Assembly: GCA_019415335.1 (NCBI GenBank)
Contig: DXKH01000125.1
Location: 47,461 to 111,460 of the forward strand
DNA from: Citrobacter sp.
Lineage (GTDB): Bacteria > Pseudomonadota > Gammaproteobacteria > Enterobacterales > Enterobacteriaceae
Reading direction: 5' to 3'
Length of the DNA: 64,000 bases
The position numbers and the translations under genes were made by a program. The notes below the pieces were generated by a model that worked only from the letters and a program-made list of their open reading frames with translations, ran no database searches and was not told where the DNA came from. This document shows, piece by piece, positions 50,507 through 59,194 of the stretch (position 1 is its first letter; the number at the start of each line of letters is the position of its first letter).

Positions 50507-50989
50507 ATGAAAGATTTCAAAGACTCGTTGCTTGCAGGGATTGCTGCGGCTAAAAAAGCAGAAGAAAGTAGAAAAGAAATTCGCTCTGTTTTTTCAAGCG
50601 TTGACGAACAAATTAAAGACATTAGCGATAATAAAGCTAGCTTTGGGCGTATTCGTCTTTATAGGAGGAATGAGAATGCCGTTGCGCAAGCATTTATCTC
50701 TTTCGCGGAGCAAATGAGTATGGCGAGCAAGAGAGAAGAATACACAGCGCTCTCTATATTTGATAGCGAAGGGAAAAATGGAATAGAAATTGCTGAATGG
50801 TCAGAGGATGATTCTGGGTATCCTTGTTCTATTAGATATAGTGGTGAAAAGGTCTTTTGTTCTGGCAAACAGGAGCTTGAATATGCTTTATCTAACCTAT
50901 TGATGGAGGTGAAAACAGGTGAAGCTATTCTGATGCAAATCAATAATTACGATAAAAAAGCCAAACCTCAAGATGCAGATCCAGCTTAA
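50507..50989 (+). CDS. Unknown partner of the EEP nuclease
   Basis: A 160-residue soluble protein with no family I recognise. The N-terminal half is helical and charged (LLAGIAAAKKAEESRKEIRS), followed by ASFGRIRLYRRNENAVAQAF and a beta-rich part (NGIEIAEWSEDDSGYPCSIR, GEKVFCSGKQELEYALSNLL). AT-rich like the nuclease gene and joined to it with a 1-bp gap behind GAGAGG. It could be an inhibitor, a sensor or a targeting subunit. Confidence 0.65.
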   Translation: MKDFKDSLLAGIAAAKKAEESRKEIRSVFSSVDEQIKDISDNKASFGRIRLYRRNENAVAQAFISFAEQMSMASKREEYTALSIFDSEGKNGIEIAEWSEDDSGYPCSIRYSGEKVFCSGKQELEYALSNLLMEVKTGEAILMQINNYDKKAKPQDADPA

Positions 50990-51063
50990 AGCATTATGTT
51001 TAGGTTCACTTTCGAAACGGTTGTCTCTTTATCAAGTTGGCCTCTATTGGGATTGAGCAAAAG

Positions 51064-51152
51064 TGCACAAATTTGCACAATTTTTGAAACAATGTTTTTT
51101 TCATGCCGCCCCAGCGCTGGCGGGGCTTGGGCGGCCTGCACAAAGTGCACAA
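51064..51152. repeat. Two pairs of TGCACAA repeats beside cos
   Basis: TGCACAA at 51064, 51074, 51137 and 51146: two pairs, each about one helical turn apart, with a GC-rich dyad (CCAGCGCTGG, 51111-51120) between the pairs. The nearness to cos suggests terminase binding sites. Confidence 0.5.
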
Positions 51153-51174
51153 AAAGAGGTCGGTTTAACGCGCA

Positions 51175-51193
51175 GGCGAGGCGGGGGAGCAAG
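51175..51193. other. Phage cos site (cohesive end)
   Basis: GGCGAGGCGGGGGAGCAAG closely matches the 19-base P2 cohesive end GGCGAGGCGGGGAAAGCAC and lies in the expected place upstream of portal gene Q. The interval 50990-51427 (438 bp) holds this, the TGCACAA repeats and GC-rich sequence, with no convincing gene. Confidence 0.82.
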
Positions 51194-51427
51194 CGCGCGC
51201 AAAGGGGGTCAGGCAGGGGGTCATATCCTCCGCCATTCGCCGCCTGTCGGGCGCTCATGTTGATGGTTGAGCGAAGCGGCAGCGCGAGAGAAGTCGCGCC
51301 AGAAGCCCGCTGGCTGCGTCTGGTAGGGGGTGTGGTTTATTTGTGTTTCGCGAGTGGCCGATATGGCCGGAAATGATGGTGCTGCGGGTGGTACCGCACC
51401 GCCAGAAATGACGATGCGGCCAGGAGA

Positions 51428-52480
51428 TCACTTCGTGGGTTCAAGCAATGCGTAAGGGTTGAAGCGAATCACCTCCTCACCCAGCCAGTCGTTAACATGC
51501 TTCATGGCCTCCATGCAGGGTGTCAGCTCGTTGACGGCGAACACGCGAGCCGCTTTCTCAATATCACCGAATGAACCGTTCCCTTCCGGAATGGCTCCCA
51601 TCAGTTGCGGCGGCACCCGGTGCGCTGCCAGCATGTCATCGCGGGTGGAAGACTTCACCCCCACAAACTCATCCTTAGCCGATATCTGGCTGAATGGCAG
51701 TATTTGCACGGAGTCTTTGCCGCCGTTAGGTGCGTGCAGAAGGATGTTCTTAAACGCCCCGCCGCGCCGGGTATCCGTCAGCGTCTTTTTGAGCTTATCA
51801 AGGCTCTCCTGGTCGGCCATCGCGCTGTTAACGTAGACGATGCAGCCAGCGTGCGAGCCGTTGTCGTAGTAGAGCTTTCTGAACTTGTCAGCAGAATGGG
51901 CCAGGTTTGCAGACAGCAGGCCAGCGAAATACTCAGGCATGCCGTATATTTCCTGGTGAATATCCGGGCTGAGAACGTGACATACCGAACCCGTTGAAAA
52001 CATGTGATCCTGTAGCCCGGCCTGAATAAACCAGTAAGTGTCCAGGTCAGAACCACGGCGTGTGTATTTCGCCAGCGAGTGACGAAAGCCAAAGGAACCA
52101 CCAAGCCGGTTTTTTCGCATCTCAAGATAGCCATTCCCGAAGACAAACCAGTCCAGTGCGAAGGCGGAGAACACCTGGCGGGAAAGAAGTTTGTGCGGGA
52201 TAAAGCATCCGGCAAGGACATTGCGCTTGAAATAAAGCGCCGACTGGTGCCAGCTCGCATAGCCAAACTGACGGGCGAGGCCATACCAGTCAATAGGGGT
52301 TTCGTAGTATCGCCCGTTGTCTGCGCAATACATGTTATCAAGCAGGTCGCTGGCACCACTAACCGGCCATGGGCCGTCGAAGGTGAATGAGTTCAGCTCC
52401 GGTGACGCTTTCAGTGAGGCGGCGAGATCTGCCTGCTCCCTGGCATACTTCCTGCCGCGTGTGGGTCTTTGTTTGCTCAA
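51428..52480 (-). CDS. Q: Phage portal protein gpQ
   Basis: A 350-residue portal (PBSX/P2 family) forming the dodecameric channel for DNA packaging. Typical blocks: RQVFSAFALDWFVFGNGYLE, DIHQEIYGMPEYFAGLLSAN and AHRVPPQLMGAIPEGNGSFG. It directly follows gpP on the minus strand. Confidence 0.96.
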   Translation of the reverse strand: MSKQRPTRGRKYAREQADLAASLKASPELNSFTFDGPWPVSGASDLLDNMYCADNGRYYETPIDWYGLARQFGYASWHQSALYFKRNVLAGCFIPHKLLSRQVFSAFALDWFVFGNGYLEMRKNRLGGSFGFRHSLAKYTRRGSDLDTYWFIQAGLQDHMFSTGSVCHVLSPDIHQEIYGMPEYFAGLLSANLAHSADKFRKLYYDNGSHAGCIVYVNSAMADQESLDKLKKTLTDTRRGGAFKNILLHAPNGGKDSVQILPFSQISAKDEFVGVKSSTRDDMLAAHRVPPQLMGAIPEGNGSFGDIEKAARVFAVNELTPCMEAMKHVNDWLGEEVIRFNPYALLEPTK

Positions 52481-52482
52481 GG

Positions 52483-54204
52483 TTAATACTCCGTAACTGT
52501 CATACTGCTGCCGCCTTCTTGTCCCAGCGGTTCGTTAATGGTGGCAAGCATCGTCGCCCATGCGAGATCGCCATGACTGACGCCGCGAGAGCGGTCCGTG
52601 TCGTAAGTGACAACGCCTCCAGGGGTAACGATCTTGCGGACAGAGTTGAATGCACCAACCAGGTCAAGCTCACCACGATCAAACTCCCAGCGCCCGCCAC
52701 GAATCAGCTGTTGCATCTTCAGCACGAGCATTCGCTTGCTGGACGGTGAGAACTGGTAACAAACCGCTGCCGGGAAATGCTTTTTAACCAGCTGATAAAC
52801 CGCTTCACCAATACCGGTGCCATCGATCCCAATGTGCTGCACGTTGTACCGGGTGAGCATGCCGATAATGAGATTGGCCTGCTCTTCGAACTCCATCCCT
52901 CGTATGCGTAGTGTCTCAATCGTGCGGAACTTGCCGCCGGGCACCATCGGCACAGCGTTAACGGATATGGCTCCACTGTCCCCCTTGCCGCTGGCGCCGT
53001 TCGGGTCATAGCCAATCCAGACGGGACGATCAGCCATGGGGCGGGCCGCATATGGCCGCCAGTCGGGCCAGTCGTCATAACCATCAGCGCCGCATGCCAG
53101 TAGCCTGTTATAGTCAAAGGCGCTTTCACCGCTTTTGATGAACTGGCATCCGTACAGGTTGTCGTATTCCTCCGGGCTGTTCTCTTCCCGGATTTCGTCG
53201 ATATCAGTCAGATCCCATCCATGGTCGATGGCATCCTGCAACGTGACAATCTGCCTCCAGATCTTGTCCGGGCACATCAGGCCGCTGCTAAGCGTTTTCC
53301 AGGATGTATCAAACTCAATGCGCTTGCCATGGCTGCGACCTTTGTTAAATGCTTCACCTGTCCAGAATGGATAAGCCTCATGGCTTTCGGCTGAAGGGGT
53401 GGAGAAATAGGTACGCGTTAGGCCTTTTAGCGTTGCCATGGCGCCCGCGACTTTTTTCAGGTTGGCGAACTGGCCTACCCAAAAGAATTCGTCGAAATAC
53501 AGGTTGCCCGTGTATGACTGAGCGGTAGCCGCTGACGTGCCAAGAAAATGCAGCTCGGCGCCGTTGAACAGCTGGATCATGTCGCCGCCCTTAAGCTCTA
53601 CATCTACTTCTTCAGCGGCCGAGCGAATGAAACTTCGAAACTGGTACGCCTGGCGGCGGCTTGCCGATAAAAAGATTTGGTTGCGCTGATGCTTATATTT
53701 CACATCCTCAGACAGGGCGCGCACCAGAGCTTCACGTGCGAAATACCACGTCGCGCCAACCTGACGGCTTTTCAGGATCATGCGGTTGCGCCAGTGGTGA
53801 TTGTCATACCACCCTTTCTGGTGCCAGTGCAGAGAGCCGAGAATGTTCTCCCGCAGCGCGGCAATCTGCGACTCTGAGAAATAGTTTTGCTTTTTGCGGA
53901 TCTTTTTCTTCGGCTGGGTGGCTGCTGTGCCGTTATCCAGCTTTTTCAACTGACGGGTGAGCAGGTCAATCTCTTTGAAATCTCCGCCGGTCTTTTTGTC
54001 TTTGCCAGTGAGCTGAATTAGCCTGGCATCAATGGATGTTGTCACGCGCTGGATCGGCGGTGTGGCGTCCCATTCATCTCGCTTTTTCCATGAGTAAACC
54101 GTGTTCTGGTTGATCCCCATCAGGCGTGCGATCTCTGCTGGCGGGTAGCCCTGCCAGTAAAGCTGTCGTGCACGCTGCATGATGAATGCTTCTTCAATCG
54201 CCAT
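52483..54204 (-). CDS. P: Phage terminase large subunit gpP
   Basis: A 573-residue packaging motor. The N-terminal part has a helix-turn-helix for DNA (EIARLMGINQNTVYSWKK). The ATPase region has a Walker A-like KSRQVGATWYFAREAL and Walker B NLYFDEFFWV. The C-terminal nuclease has WIGYDPNGASGKGDSG. Works with gpM at cos. Confidence 0.96.
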   Translation of the reverse strand: MAIEEAFIMQRARQLYWQGYPPAEIARLMGINQNTVYSWKKRDEWDATPPIQRVTTSIDARLIQLTGKDKKTGGDFKEIDLLTRQLKKLDNGTAATQPKKKIRKKQNYFSESQIAALRENILGSLHWHQKGWYDNHHWRNRMILKSRQVGATWYFAREALVRALSEDVKYKHQRNQIFLSASRRQAYQFRSFIRSAAEEVDVELKGGDMIQLFNGAELHFLGTSAATAQSYTGNLYFDEFFWVGQFANLKKVAGAMATLKGLTRTYFSTPSAESHEAYPFWTGEAFNKGRSHGKRIEFDTSWKTLSSGLMCPDKIWRQIVTLQDAIDHGWDLTDIDEIREENSPEEYDNLYGCQFIKSGESAFDYNRLLACGADGYDDWPDWRPYAARPMADRPVWIGYDPNGASGKGDSGAISVNAVPMVPGGKFRTIETLRIRGMEFEEQANLIIGMLTRYNVQHIGIDGTGIGEAVYQLVKKHFPAAVCYQFSPSSKRMLVLKMQQLIRGGRWEFDRGELDLVGAFNSVRKIVTPGGVVTYDTDRSRGVSHGDLAWATMLATINEPLGQEGGSSMTVTEY

Positions 54205-54270
54205 TAATCCTCCTCGCTTCCTGCCGGGGAGATTAACCCGCGCGCGCGTACCCTTGCGCTCGCTTTAGGT

Positions 54271-54288
54271 TGTAGTGCTCCGCTCACA
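54271..54288. promoter_or_regulatory. Ogr/Delta-type activator site in the divergent P-O late promoter region
   Basis: TGT-N12-ACA (TGTAGTGCTCCGCTCACA) matches the P2 late activator consensus and lies between the divergent gpP and gpO genes, where P2 has its late promoters. Confidence 0.6.
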
Positions 54289-54364
54289 ACAACAACGCGT
54301 TGAGGGGGGATGCGTCCCCCTGCCATCATCTCCGGGAACTCAGAAAACAAGCGAGTAAACGAAC

Positions 54365-55198
54365 ATGGCAGGCACAGCAAAACCACGTAAGAAGTTTCGC
54401 GTGGCCGTCTCCGGAAATACCGTTGACGGGCGCGAAATTCAACCGCAGCACCTTCGCGATGCAGCAGCAAATTACAACCCTGAGGTGTATGGCGCGCGGG
54501 TCAACATTGAGCACTATCTCTCTATGTTCCCGAATAGCGATTTTGGGGCGATGGGGGATGTGGTAGCCCTCAGCACTGAAGACATCACCGAAGGTGCACT
54601 GGCGGGGCGCACCGCGCTTTATGCCGAAATCGAACCATCCGAGCGCATGGTGCAGATGACCGACAAAGGGCAAAAAGTCTATTCCAGTATTGAGCTGCAT
54701 CCGCAGTTTGCCCTCAACGGCAAAGCCTATGTTGTCGGGCTGGCAATGACCGATACCCCGGCGAGCCTGGGCACTGAGCGTCTTAAATTTGCCTCACAGC
54801 AGCGTGCATCGGTGATGGCCTTCAATAACCAGCAGGGTGAGGCGCCGATGTTCACCGAAGCGCTTGAAGCAGAGGTGATCGAGCTGACCGCCCAGCGCAG
54901 CGATGAAGGTGCCAAGTGGTTTAATCGCGTGATGAGCATTATTGGCAAAGGTCAGAAAACGGACGATCAGCGCTTCAGTCAGATGCATCAGGTCGTTGAG
55001 GCCGTGGCGCAATCGCAATCCGAGCAAATTGATCGCTTCAGTGCCGCAGAGCAGGAGCGCCAGGAGGATAAGGCCGCTATCCAGAAGCTGACCACTGAGC
55101 TTGCGGAGCTGCGCCAGAAGCTGGGGAGCACTGAAGCTTCCTTCAGTCAGCGACCACCTGCGAACGGCGGCGCCAACGCGCAGCTGGCTGATTACTGA
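54365..55198 (+). CDS. O: Capsid scaffolding protease gpO
   Basis: A 277-residue internal scaffold with protease activity that directs head assembly and cleaves itself and gpN. N-terminal serine-protease-like domain (EIQPQHLRDAAANYNPEVYG, SIELHPQFALNGKAYVVGLA) and C-terminal coiled-coil scaffold (EQERQEDKAAIQKLTTELAE). Confidence 0.95.
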   Translation: MAGTAKPRKKFRVAVSGNTVDGREIQPQHLRDAAANYNPEVYGARVNIEHYLSMFPNSDFGAMGDVVALSTEDITEGALAGRTALYAEIEPSERMVQMTDKGQKVYSSIELHPQFALNGKAYVVGLAMTDTPASLGTERLKFASQQRASVMAFNNQQGEAPMFTEALEAEVIELTAQRSDEGAKWFNRVMSIIGKGQKTDDQRFSQMHQVVEAVAQSQSEQIDRFSAAEQERQEDKAAIQKLTTELAELRQKLGSTEASFSQRPPANGGANAQLADY

Positions 55199-55221
55199 TA
55201 TCCACTACGAGAGCAGAGAAC

Positions 55222-56271
55222 ATGGAAAACAATACCCGCCAGCTGTTTGATCAGTACATTGCGCGCCAGGCGCAGTTAAACGGCGTATCGACTGCGGCAG
55301 TCGCTGCGAAATTTGCGGTAGACCCGGCGCGTCAGCAACGCCTGGAGCAGGCCGCACAGGAGAGTGATTCTTTCCTGAGCAAAATTAACGTGTTTGGCGT
55401 TAACCAGCAGATTGGTCAGAAAGTGCTGATTGGCAGCAAAGGTCCGATGGCTGGCGTTAACAACAGCACCACCAACCGTCGTAATCCAGGTGCTAACCAT
55501 TCAATGGAGCCGTTTGATTACATGTGCCGCAAGGTCAACTACGACTACGGGATCAGCTATGAACAGCTTGATGCCTGGGCGCACATGCCGGAATTCCAGC
55601 CTCTAATCAGCAAGGCGATGGCTCGTCAGATGTCACTTGACCGCATCATGATCGGTTTCAACGGCACCAAATACAGCGATCCATCAGACCGCGCGGCTAA
55701 CCCACTGTTGCAGGATTGTGGCATTGGCTGGCTGGAGAAAATCCGTACTGAAGCCTCACACCGCGTGATTTCCGGCGTCACGATCACTTCCCGTGATGAA
55801 GATAACAAGGTTATTGCGAAAGGGACTTACGGCAACCTGGGTGCGGCGGTGTACGACGCCAAAAACAGCCTGATGGATGAATGGCACAAACGTAATCCTG
55901 ACAACGTGGTGATCCTGGCAGGCGACCTGTTGACCACCGGCAACTTCCCGGCGATTAACGCCATGAGCCAGACCAACCCGAACACCGAAATGCTGGCCGG
56001 TCAGCTGATTGTTGCGCAGGAACGTGTCGGCAACATGCCGACCTTCATCGCGCCGTACTTCCCGGTCAATGGCGTCCTGATCACGCCGTTTAAAAACCTG
56101 TCCGTGTACTACCAGCGCGGTGGACTGCGCCGGACGATCAAGGAGGAGCCGGAATACAACCGTATTGCGACTTATCAGTCATCGAATGATGACTTTGTGA
56201 TCGAGGACTACGGCAACGTCGCATTCATTGACGGCATTACCTTTGCCGAGGCGCCGGCAGGCGGCGCATAA
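55222..56271 (+). CDS. N: Major capsid protein gpN
   Basis: A 349-residue HK97-fold capsid protein precursor with P2 signatures (NNTRQLFDQYIARQAQLNGV, YDYGISYEQLDAWAHMPEF, MSLDRIMIGFNGTKYSD). The first 30 or so residues should be removed by gpO. Confidence 0.96.
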   Translation: MENNTRQLFDQYIARQAQLNGVSTAAVAAKFAVDPARQQRLEQAAQESDSFLSKINVFGVNQQIGQKVLIGSKGPMAGVNNSTTNRRNPGANHSMEPFDYMCRKVNYDYGISYEQLDAWAHMPEFQPLISKAMARQMSLDRIMIGFNGTKYSDPSDRAANPLLQDCGIGWLEKIRTEASHRVISGVTITSRDEDNKVIAKGTYGNLGAAVYDAKNSLMDEWHKRNPDNVVILAGDLLTTGNFPAINAMSQTNPNTEMLAGQLIVAQERVGNMPTFIAPYFPVNGVLITPFKNLSVYYQRGGLRRTIKEEPEYNRIATYQSSNDDFVIEDYGNVAFIDGITFAEAPAGGA

Positions 56272-56317
56272 CCGCACACTGGCGGGCTTCGGCCCGCCGT
56301 TCATCGGGGAAGAAACA

Positions 56318-57181
56318 ATGCTGACACCGGCACAACGACATTTTCAACGCGTCATGGCTGAACGCCATGGCAAGGCAGATGATCTGTCAGAAACAGCGCG
56401 TACTGCGCACGAGCAAATTCTGCACCGCATGCGTATGGATATGAGTGCGCTTAAGAAAATTCAGGGCGAACAGGCAAAAGCCGCGCTTAAACGCCAGCTG
56501 CTACCCAATTACGAGGGGTGGATTGAAGGAACGCTGGAGGGAGACAGCGGGCGACAGGATGAAGTGATCACGCGCCTGATGATTTGGGCGATTGATATTC
56601 GGGATTATCCGCTGGCCGTGCGCATCGGGCGGTATGTCATCGCGCACAACCTGGCAATGCCAGACCGGTTTAACCGCACGGCAGCGACAGCGCTGGTCGA
56701 TGAGATTTGCGATCCCATTCTGGTGCAGGTCAAGGCGGATGACAGCACTGATGTTAAGCCATATCTGGCGGTGCTCGATGAGGTCCAGGAGATCACTGAA
56801 AACAGCGATATGCCAGACGTCGTACGGGCCAAGCTGTATAAAGCCCGCGCTTTTGCATTGTGCAACGGCACTGCGGATGAACAGGCGACTGCGCTGGAGT
56901 TGTTGCGACGCGCGATGAATCTCGACTCCGGCGCCGGGGTGAAAAAGCTGATCGATAAGCTTGCCAGGCAGGTAAAAAAAGCCTCTGCGGAAAATGCATC
57001 AGGCAGTGAGGGTGCAGACCAGAGCGGGGATGAAGGGGGCAATAATCAGGCTGCAGCAACGCCGGAAGTGACGGTGCCAGCTGCCAAAAAGCCAGCCACC
57101 AAAAGCAACCCTGGCAGCACAACACGTAAAACGGTGGCCCGCAAAACAACGACAAAAAAGACCACCGCCGATAAAAAATAA
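56318..57181 (+). CDS. M: Terminase small subunit gpM with basic C-terminal tail
   Basis: A 287-residue terminase small subunit (MLTPAQRHFQRVMAERHGKA...). The start at 56318 follows GGGGAAG; the frame is open upstream inside gpN. Compared with P2 gpM (about 247 residues) it has a longer C-terminus: an acidic Gly/Asp stretch followed by a Lys/Thr-rich end (RKTVARKTTTKKTTADKK) like a histone tail. Confidence 0.92.
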   Translation: MLTPAQRHFQRVMAERHGKADDLSETARTAHEQILHRMRMDMSALKKIQGEQAKAALKRQLLPNYEGWIEGTLEGDSGRQDEVITRLMIWAIDIRDYPLAVRIGRYVIAHNLAMPDRFNRTAATALVDEICDPILVQVKADDSTDVKPYLAVLDEVQEITENSDMPDVVRAKLYKARAFALCNGTADEQATALELLRRAMNLDSGAGVKKLIDKLARQVKKASAENASGSEGADQSGDEGGNNQAAATPEVTVPAAKKPATKSNPGSTTRKTVARKTTTKKTTADKK

Positions 57182-57284
57182 CCGACTTGCGCCCCGTGCG
57201 CTGGCGGCGCGGGCGGAGATCTGCAACGTATCGCGTTAGCTTTTCTCCGTCCGCTCACCGCCAACCTTTTCTGGAGACTACACG

Positions 57285-57782
57285 ATGAGCCTTGTGGCCC
57301 CTCGCACAGTTACCCCCTCTGCGGAGGATGTGCCGGACGTGGATGACGGCGGAGAGAAAGTCACCGCCGGGGAGTTCTGGCCCGAGATAGTGCTGAGCAA
57401 CGTCCGCAAGGAAATGCGGATCACCGGTGCGGTTACCACTTCGCGTTTAAAGCAGGTGGTCATCGAAGCCGTAGCCCACACAGCTGACCAGCTGAAGCAA
57501 TGGCAGGCTGAACAGATCGGGGCCGGATATGCCAGTTTAGCCGCTGTACCGGCCATGGTGATTAACGAAGAGAGCGTAAAGGTATATCGCTGGCGCCGCG
57601 CAGTTTACAGCATCTCGCGGGCCCTGCTGATCGAGACTTTCCGCGATGTTGACACCACGGGCGACGCGGGCGAAAAGCGCGCCGCCGCGCTCGCAACCCA
57701 GGCGAATGATCACTGGCGTGATGCGCGCTGGGCTATCTCGGATATTCAGGGCGTGGTCCGTAACTCTGCGGAGGCGTTCTGA
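57285..57782 (+). CDS. L: Head completion protein gpL
   Basis: A 165-residue head-tail connector protein. Family features: NVRKEMRITGAVTTSRLKQV and VYRWRRAVYSISRALLIETF. Its stop overlaps gpX by one base. Confidence 0.94.
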   Translation: MSLVAPRTVTPSAEDVPDVDDGGEKVTAGEFWPEIVLSNVRKEMRITGAVTTSRLKQVVIEAVAHTADQLKQWQAEQIGAGYASLAAVPAMVINEESVKVYRWRRAVYSISRALLIETFRDVDTTGDAGEKRAAALATQANDHWRDARWAISDIQGVVRNSAEAF

Positions 57783-57982
57783 TGAAAGTGAAGGCATTGC
57801 AGGGCGATACAGTGGATTTGTTGTGTCAGCGTCACTACGGCATCACCCAGGGCGTGACCGAGATCGTACTGGCTGCGAATCATGCGCTGGCCGGTCAGAT
57901 CTTCCTTGATGCAGGGCAGGAAGTTGAACTGCCTGACGTCGACACCTCTGCGACAAAGGAGACTGTTCAATTATGGAGCTGA
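57782..57982 (+). CDS. X: Tail protein gpX
   Basis: A 66-residue tail protein with a LysM-like or DNA circulation-type beta fold (VDLLCQRHYGITQGVTEIVL, GQEVELPDV). Typical member of the P2 tail X family; overlaps the holin gene by 10 bp. Confidence 0.93.
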   Translation: MKVKALQGDTVDLLCQRHYGITQGVTEIVLAANHALAGQIFLDAGQEVELPDVDTSATKETVQLWS

Positions 57983-58254
57983 TAAACCGCCTCTGGAACT
58001 GGACGGTGTACCTCTGGTCGATGCTGCTGACGGGCGTCGGCATGATGACGCAGAAGGACTGGCTGGCTTTCATTGCTGCGCTTACCGGGATCGTGGTTGC
58101 CGTGCTGGGTGAGCTTCATCGCCGCCGGATGTCCCGCATCCATGAAACCAATAATGTTCTGCTGAATGAATTGATCGATGCGATTCGGGACGATACCGAA
58201 AACCGGCAGGACGTGAAGGAGTTAATCCGGACTATCAGGGAGTCACCGCGATGA
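57973..58254 (+). CDS. Phage holin
   Basis: A 93-residue membrane protein with two short hydrophobic segments (TVYLWSMLLTGVGMM, FIAALTGIVVAVLG) and a charged helical C-terminal tail. It is a different family from P2 gpY but sits in the holin position, just before the endolysin. It would time lysis. Confidence 0.82.
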   Translation: MELINRLWNWTVYLWSMLLTGVGMMTQKDWLAFIAALTGIVVAVLGELHRRRMSRIHETNNVLLNELIDAIRDDTENRQDVKELIRTIRESPR

Positions 58255-58802
58255 AAAGAGGAATTATTGCCTGTTCTGTTGCGGCGATTGTCTCTCTCGC
58301 AGCGGCACTCTGGCCGCAGACGCTGCGCACAAGTCCTGAAGCGCAGCTGAAGATGGCGAAATACGAGGATTGCCGAAAGACGCCGTATTACTGCCCGGCA
58401 GGTGTGCTGACCGTAGGCATGGGGTCGACCAGCAACGTGCAGAACCGCGAATACGCCGAGCGCGAGATCGCCGAGCGATGGGTTAATGACCTGTTTCGTG
58501 CTGAGAAATGCGTAAACCGCGAGTTTAATGGCACAGCTGCACCACAACGGGTTTTCGAAGCGCTCACTGACGGCGCATTTAACGTCGGTTGTGGTGGTCT
58601 TGGCTGGTACACCAACAAAAAGGGCCAGAAGGTCAGAACAACAATCTGGCGCAATGCGCAGGATGGTAACTGGCAGGGCGTTTGCGAGCGACTCACAGAC
58701 TTTGTCAACTCCGGCGGAAAACGTATGCCGGGGCTGGAAAGGCGCCGGGAAGAGTTTCGGGACTGGTGCCTCTCAGAGCCTGAGCTGAAGGGGGTGAAAT
58801 GA
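58251..58802 (+). CDS. Signal-anchor-release endolysin (GH24 lysozyme)
   Basis: A 183-residue muramidase. The N-terminal weak hydrophobic segment (IIACSVAAIVSLAAALW, residues 5-21) fits a SAR domain, so Sec exports it and release from the membrane activates it. The active-site triad is E39-x8-C48-x5-T54, the P21/R21-type spacing with cysteine in the middle position. A thiol-exchange activation is possible given several cysteines (8, 41, 48). Confidence 0.9.
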   Translation: MKRGIIACSVAAIVSLAAALWPQTLRTSPEAQLKMAKYEDCRKTPYYCPAGVLTVGMGSTSNVQNREYAEREIAERWVNDLFRAEKCVNREFNGTAAPQRVFEALTDGAFNVGCGGLGWYTNKKGQKVRTTIWRNAQDGNWQGVCERLTDFVNSGGKRMPGLERRREEFRDWCLSEPELKGVK

Positions 58803-59194
58803 AAGCGCTGGGTGTATTTACCGTTTTTATTTCCCTTCTGCTGGTCATCGCAGGCGTCAGGCTGACGCTGGAGAGCAGTAAGCGAGAGGCCGCAGAGACG
58901 GCACTTGGAGAAGCTAACCAGAAGCTTAAGCAAACCGGTGATGTGCTGGACGAGGTCAGGGCGTTACGTAACGACGTGAACGAAGTGGCCGCTGGTCTGA
59001 AAACACTGGCTCAGAAGCGTAGCGATACAGGGGAAAAGCGCCGTGAAAATATCAAAACTGAGCTGGCCGGTGATAAATGCGCCGCTGTGCCTGTGCCTGA
59101 CCGTGTGGCTGACAGCCTGTACCAGCGAGCCGCCGAAGTTGGCGCCGGTGATTATTCAGGAACCTTTACCGGAAAGCCTGACGGCAAAAACTGA
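58799..59194 (+). CDS. lysB: LysB-like spanin inner-membrane subunit (Rz)
   Basis: A 131-residue i-spanin of the LysB family: N-terminal membrane helix (ALGVFTVFISLLLVIAGVRL) and periplasmic coiled coil (ALGEANQKLKQTGDVLDEVR). Pairs with LysC to disrupt the outer membrane. Overlaps the endolysin stop by 4 bp. Confidence 0.92.
   Translation: MKALGVFTVFISLLLVIAGVRLTLESSKREAAETALGEANQKLKQTGDVLDEVRALRNDVNEVAAGLKTLAQKRSDTGEKRRENIKTELAGDKCAAVPVPDRVADSLYQRAAEVGAGDYSGTFTGKPDGKN

Noticed and set aside
49597..50989. Known P2 immunity genes (tin, old, Z/fun)
   Set aside because: The proteins in this slot do not look like Tin or Old; the EEP active-site motifs point to a different kind of effector.
50996..51376. 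Plus-strand open frame over the cos region (126 codons)
   Set aside because: Spans cos and the packaging repeats; Arg/Gly/Cys-rich with no ribosome site, as expected for non-coding GC-rich DNA.
51605..51997. Plus-strand frame opposite the portal gene
   Set aside because: Antisense shadow of gpQ.
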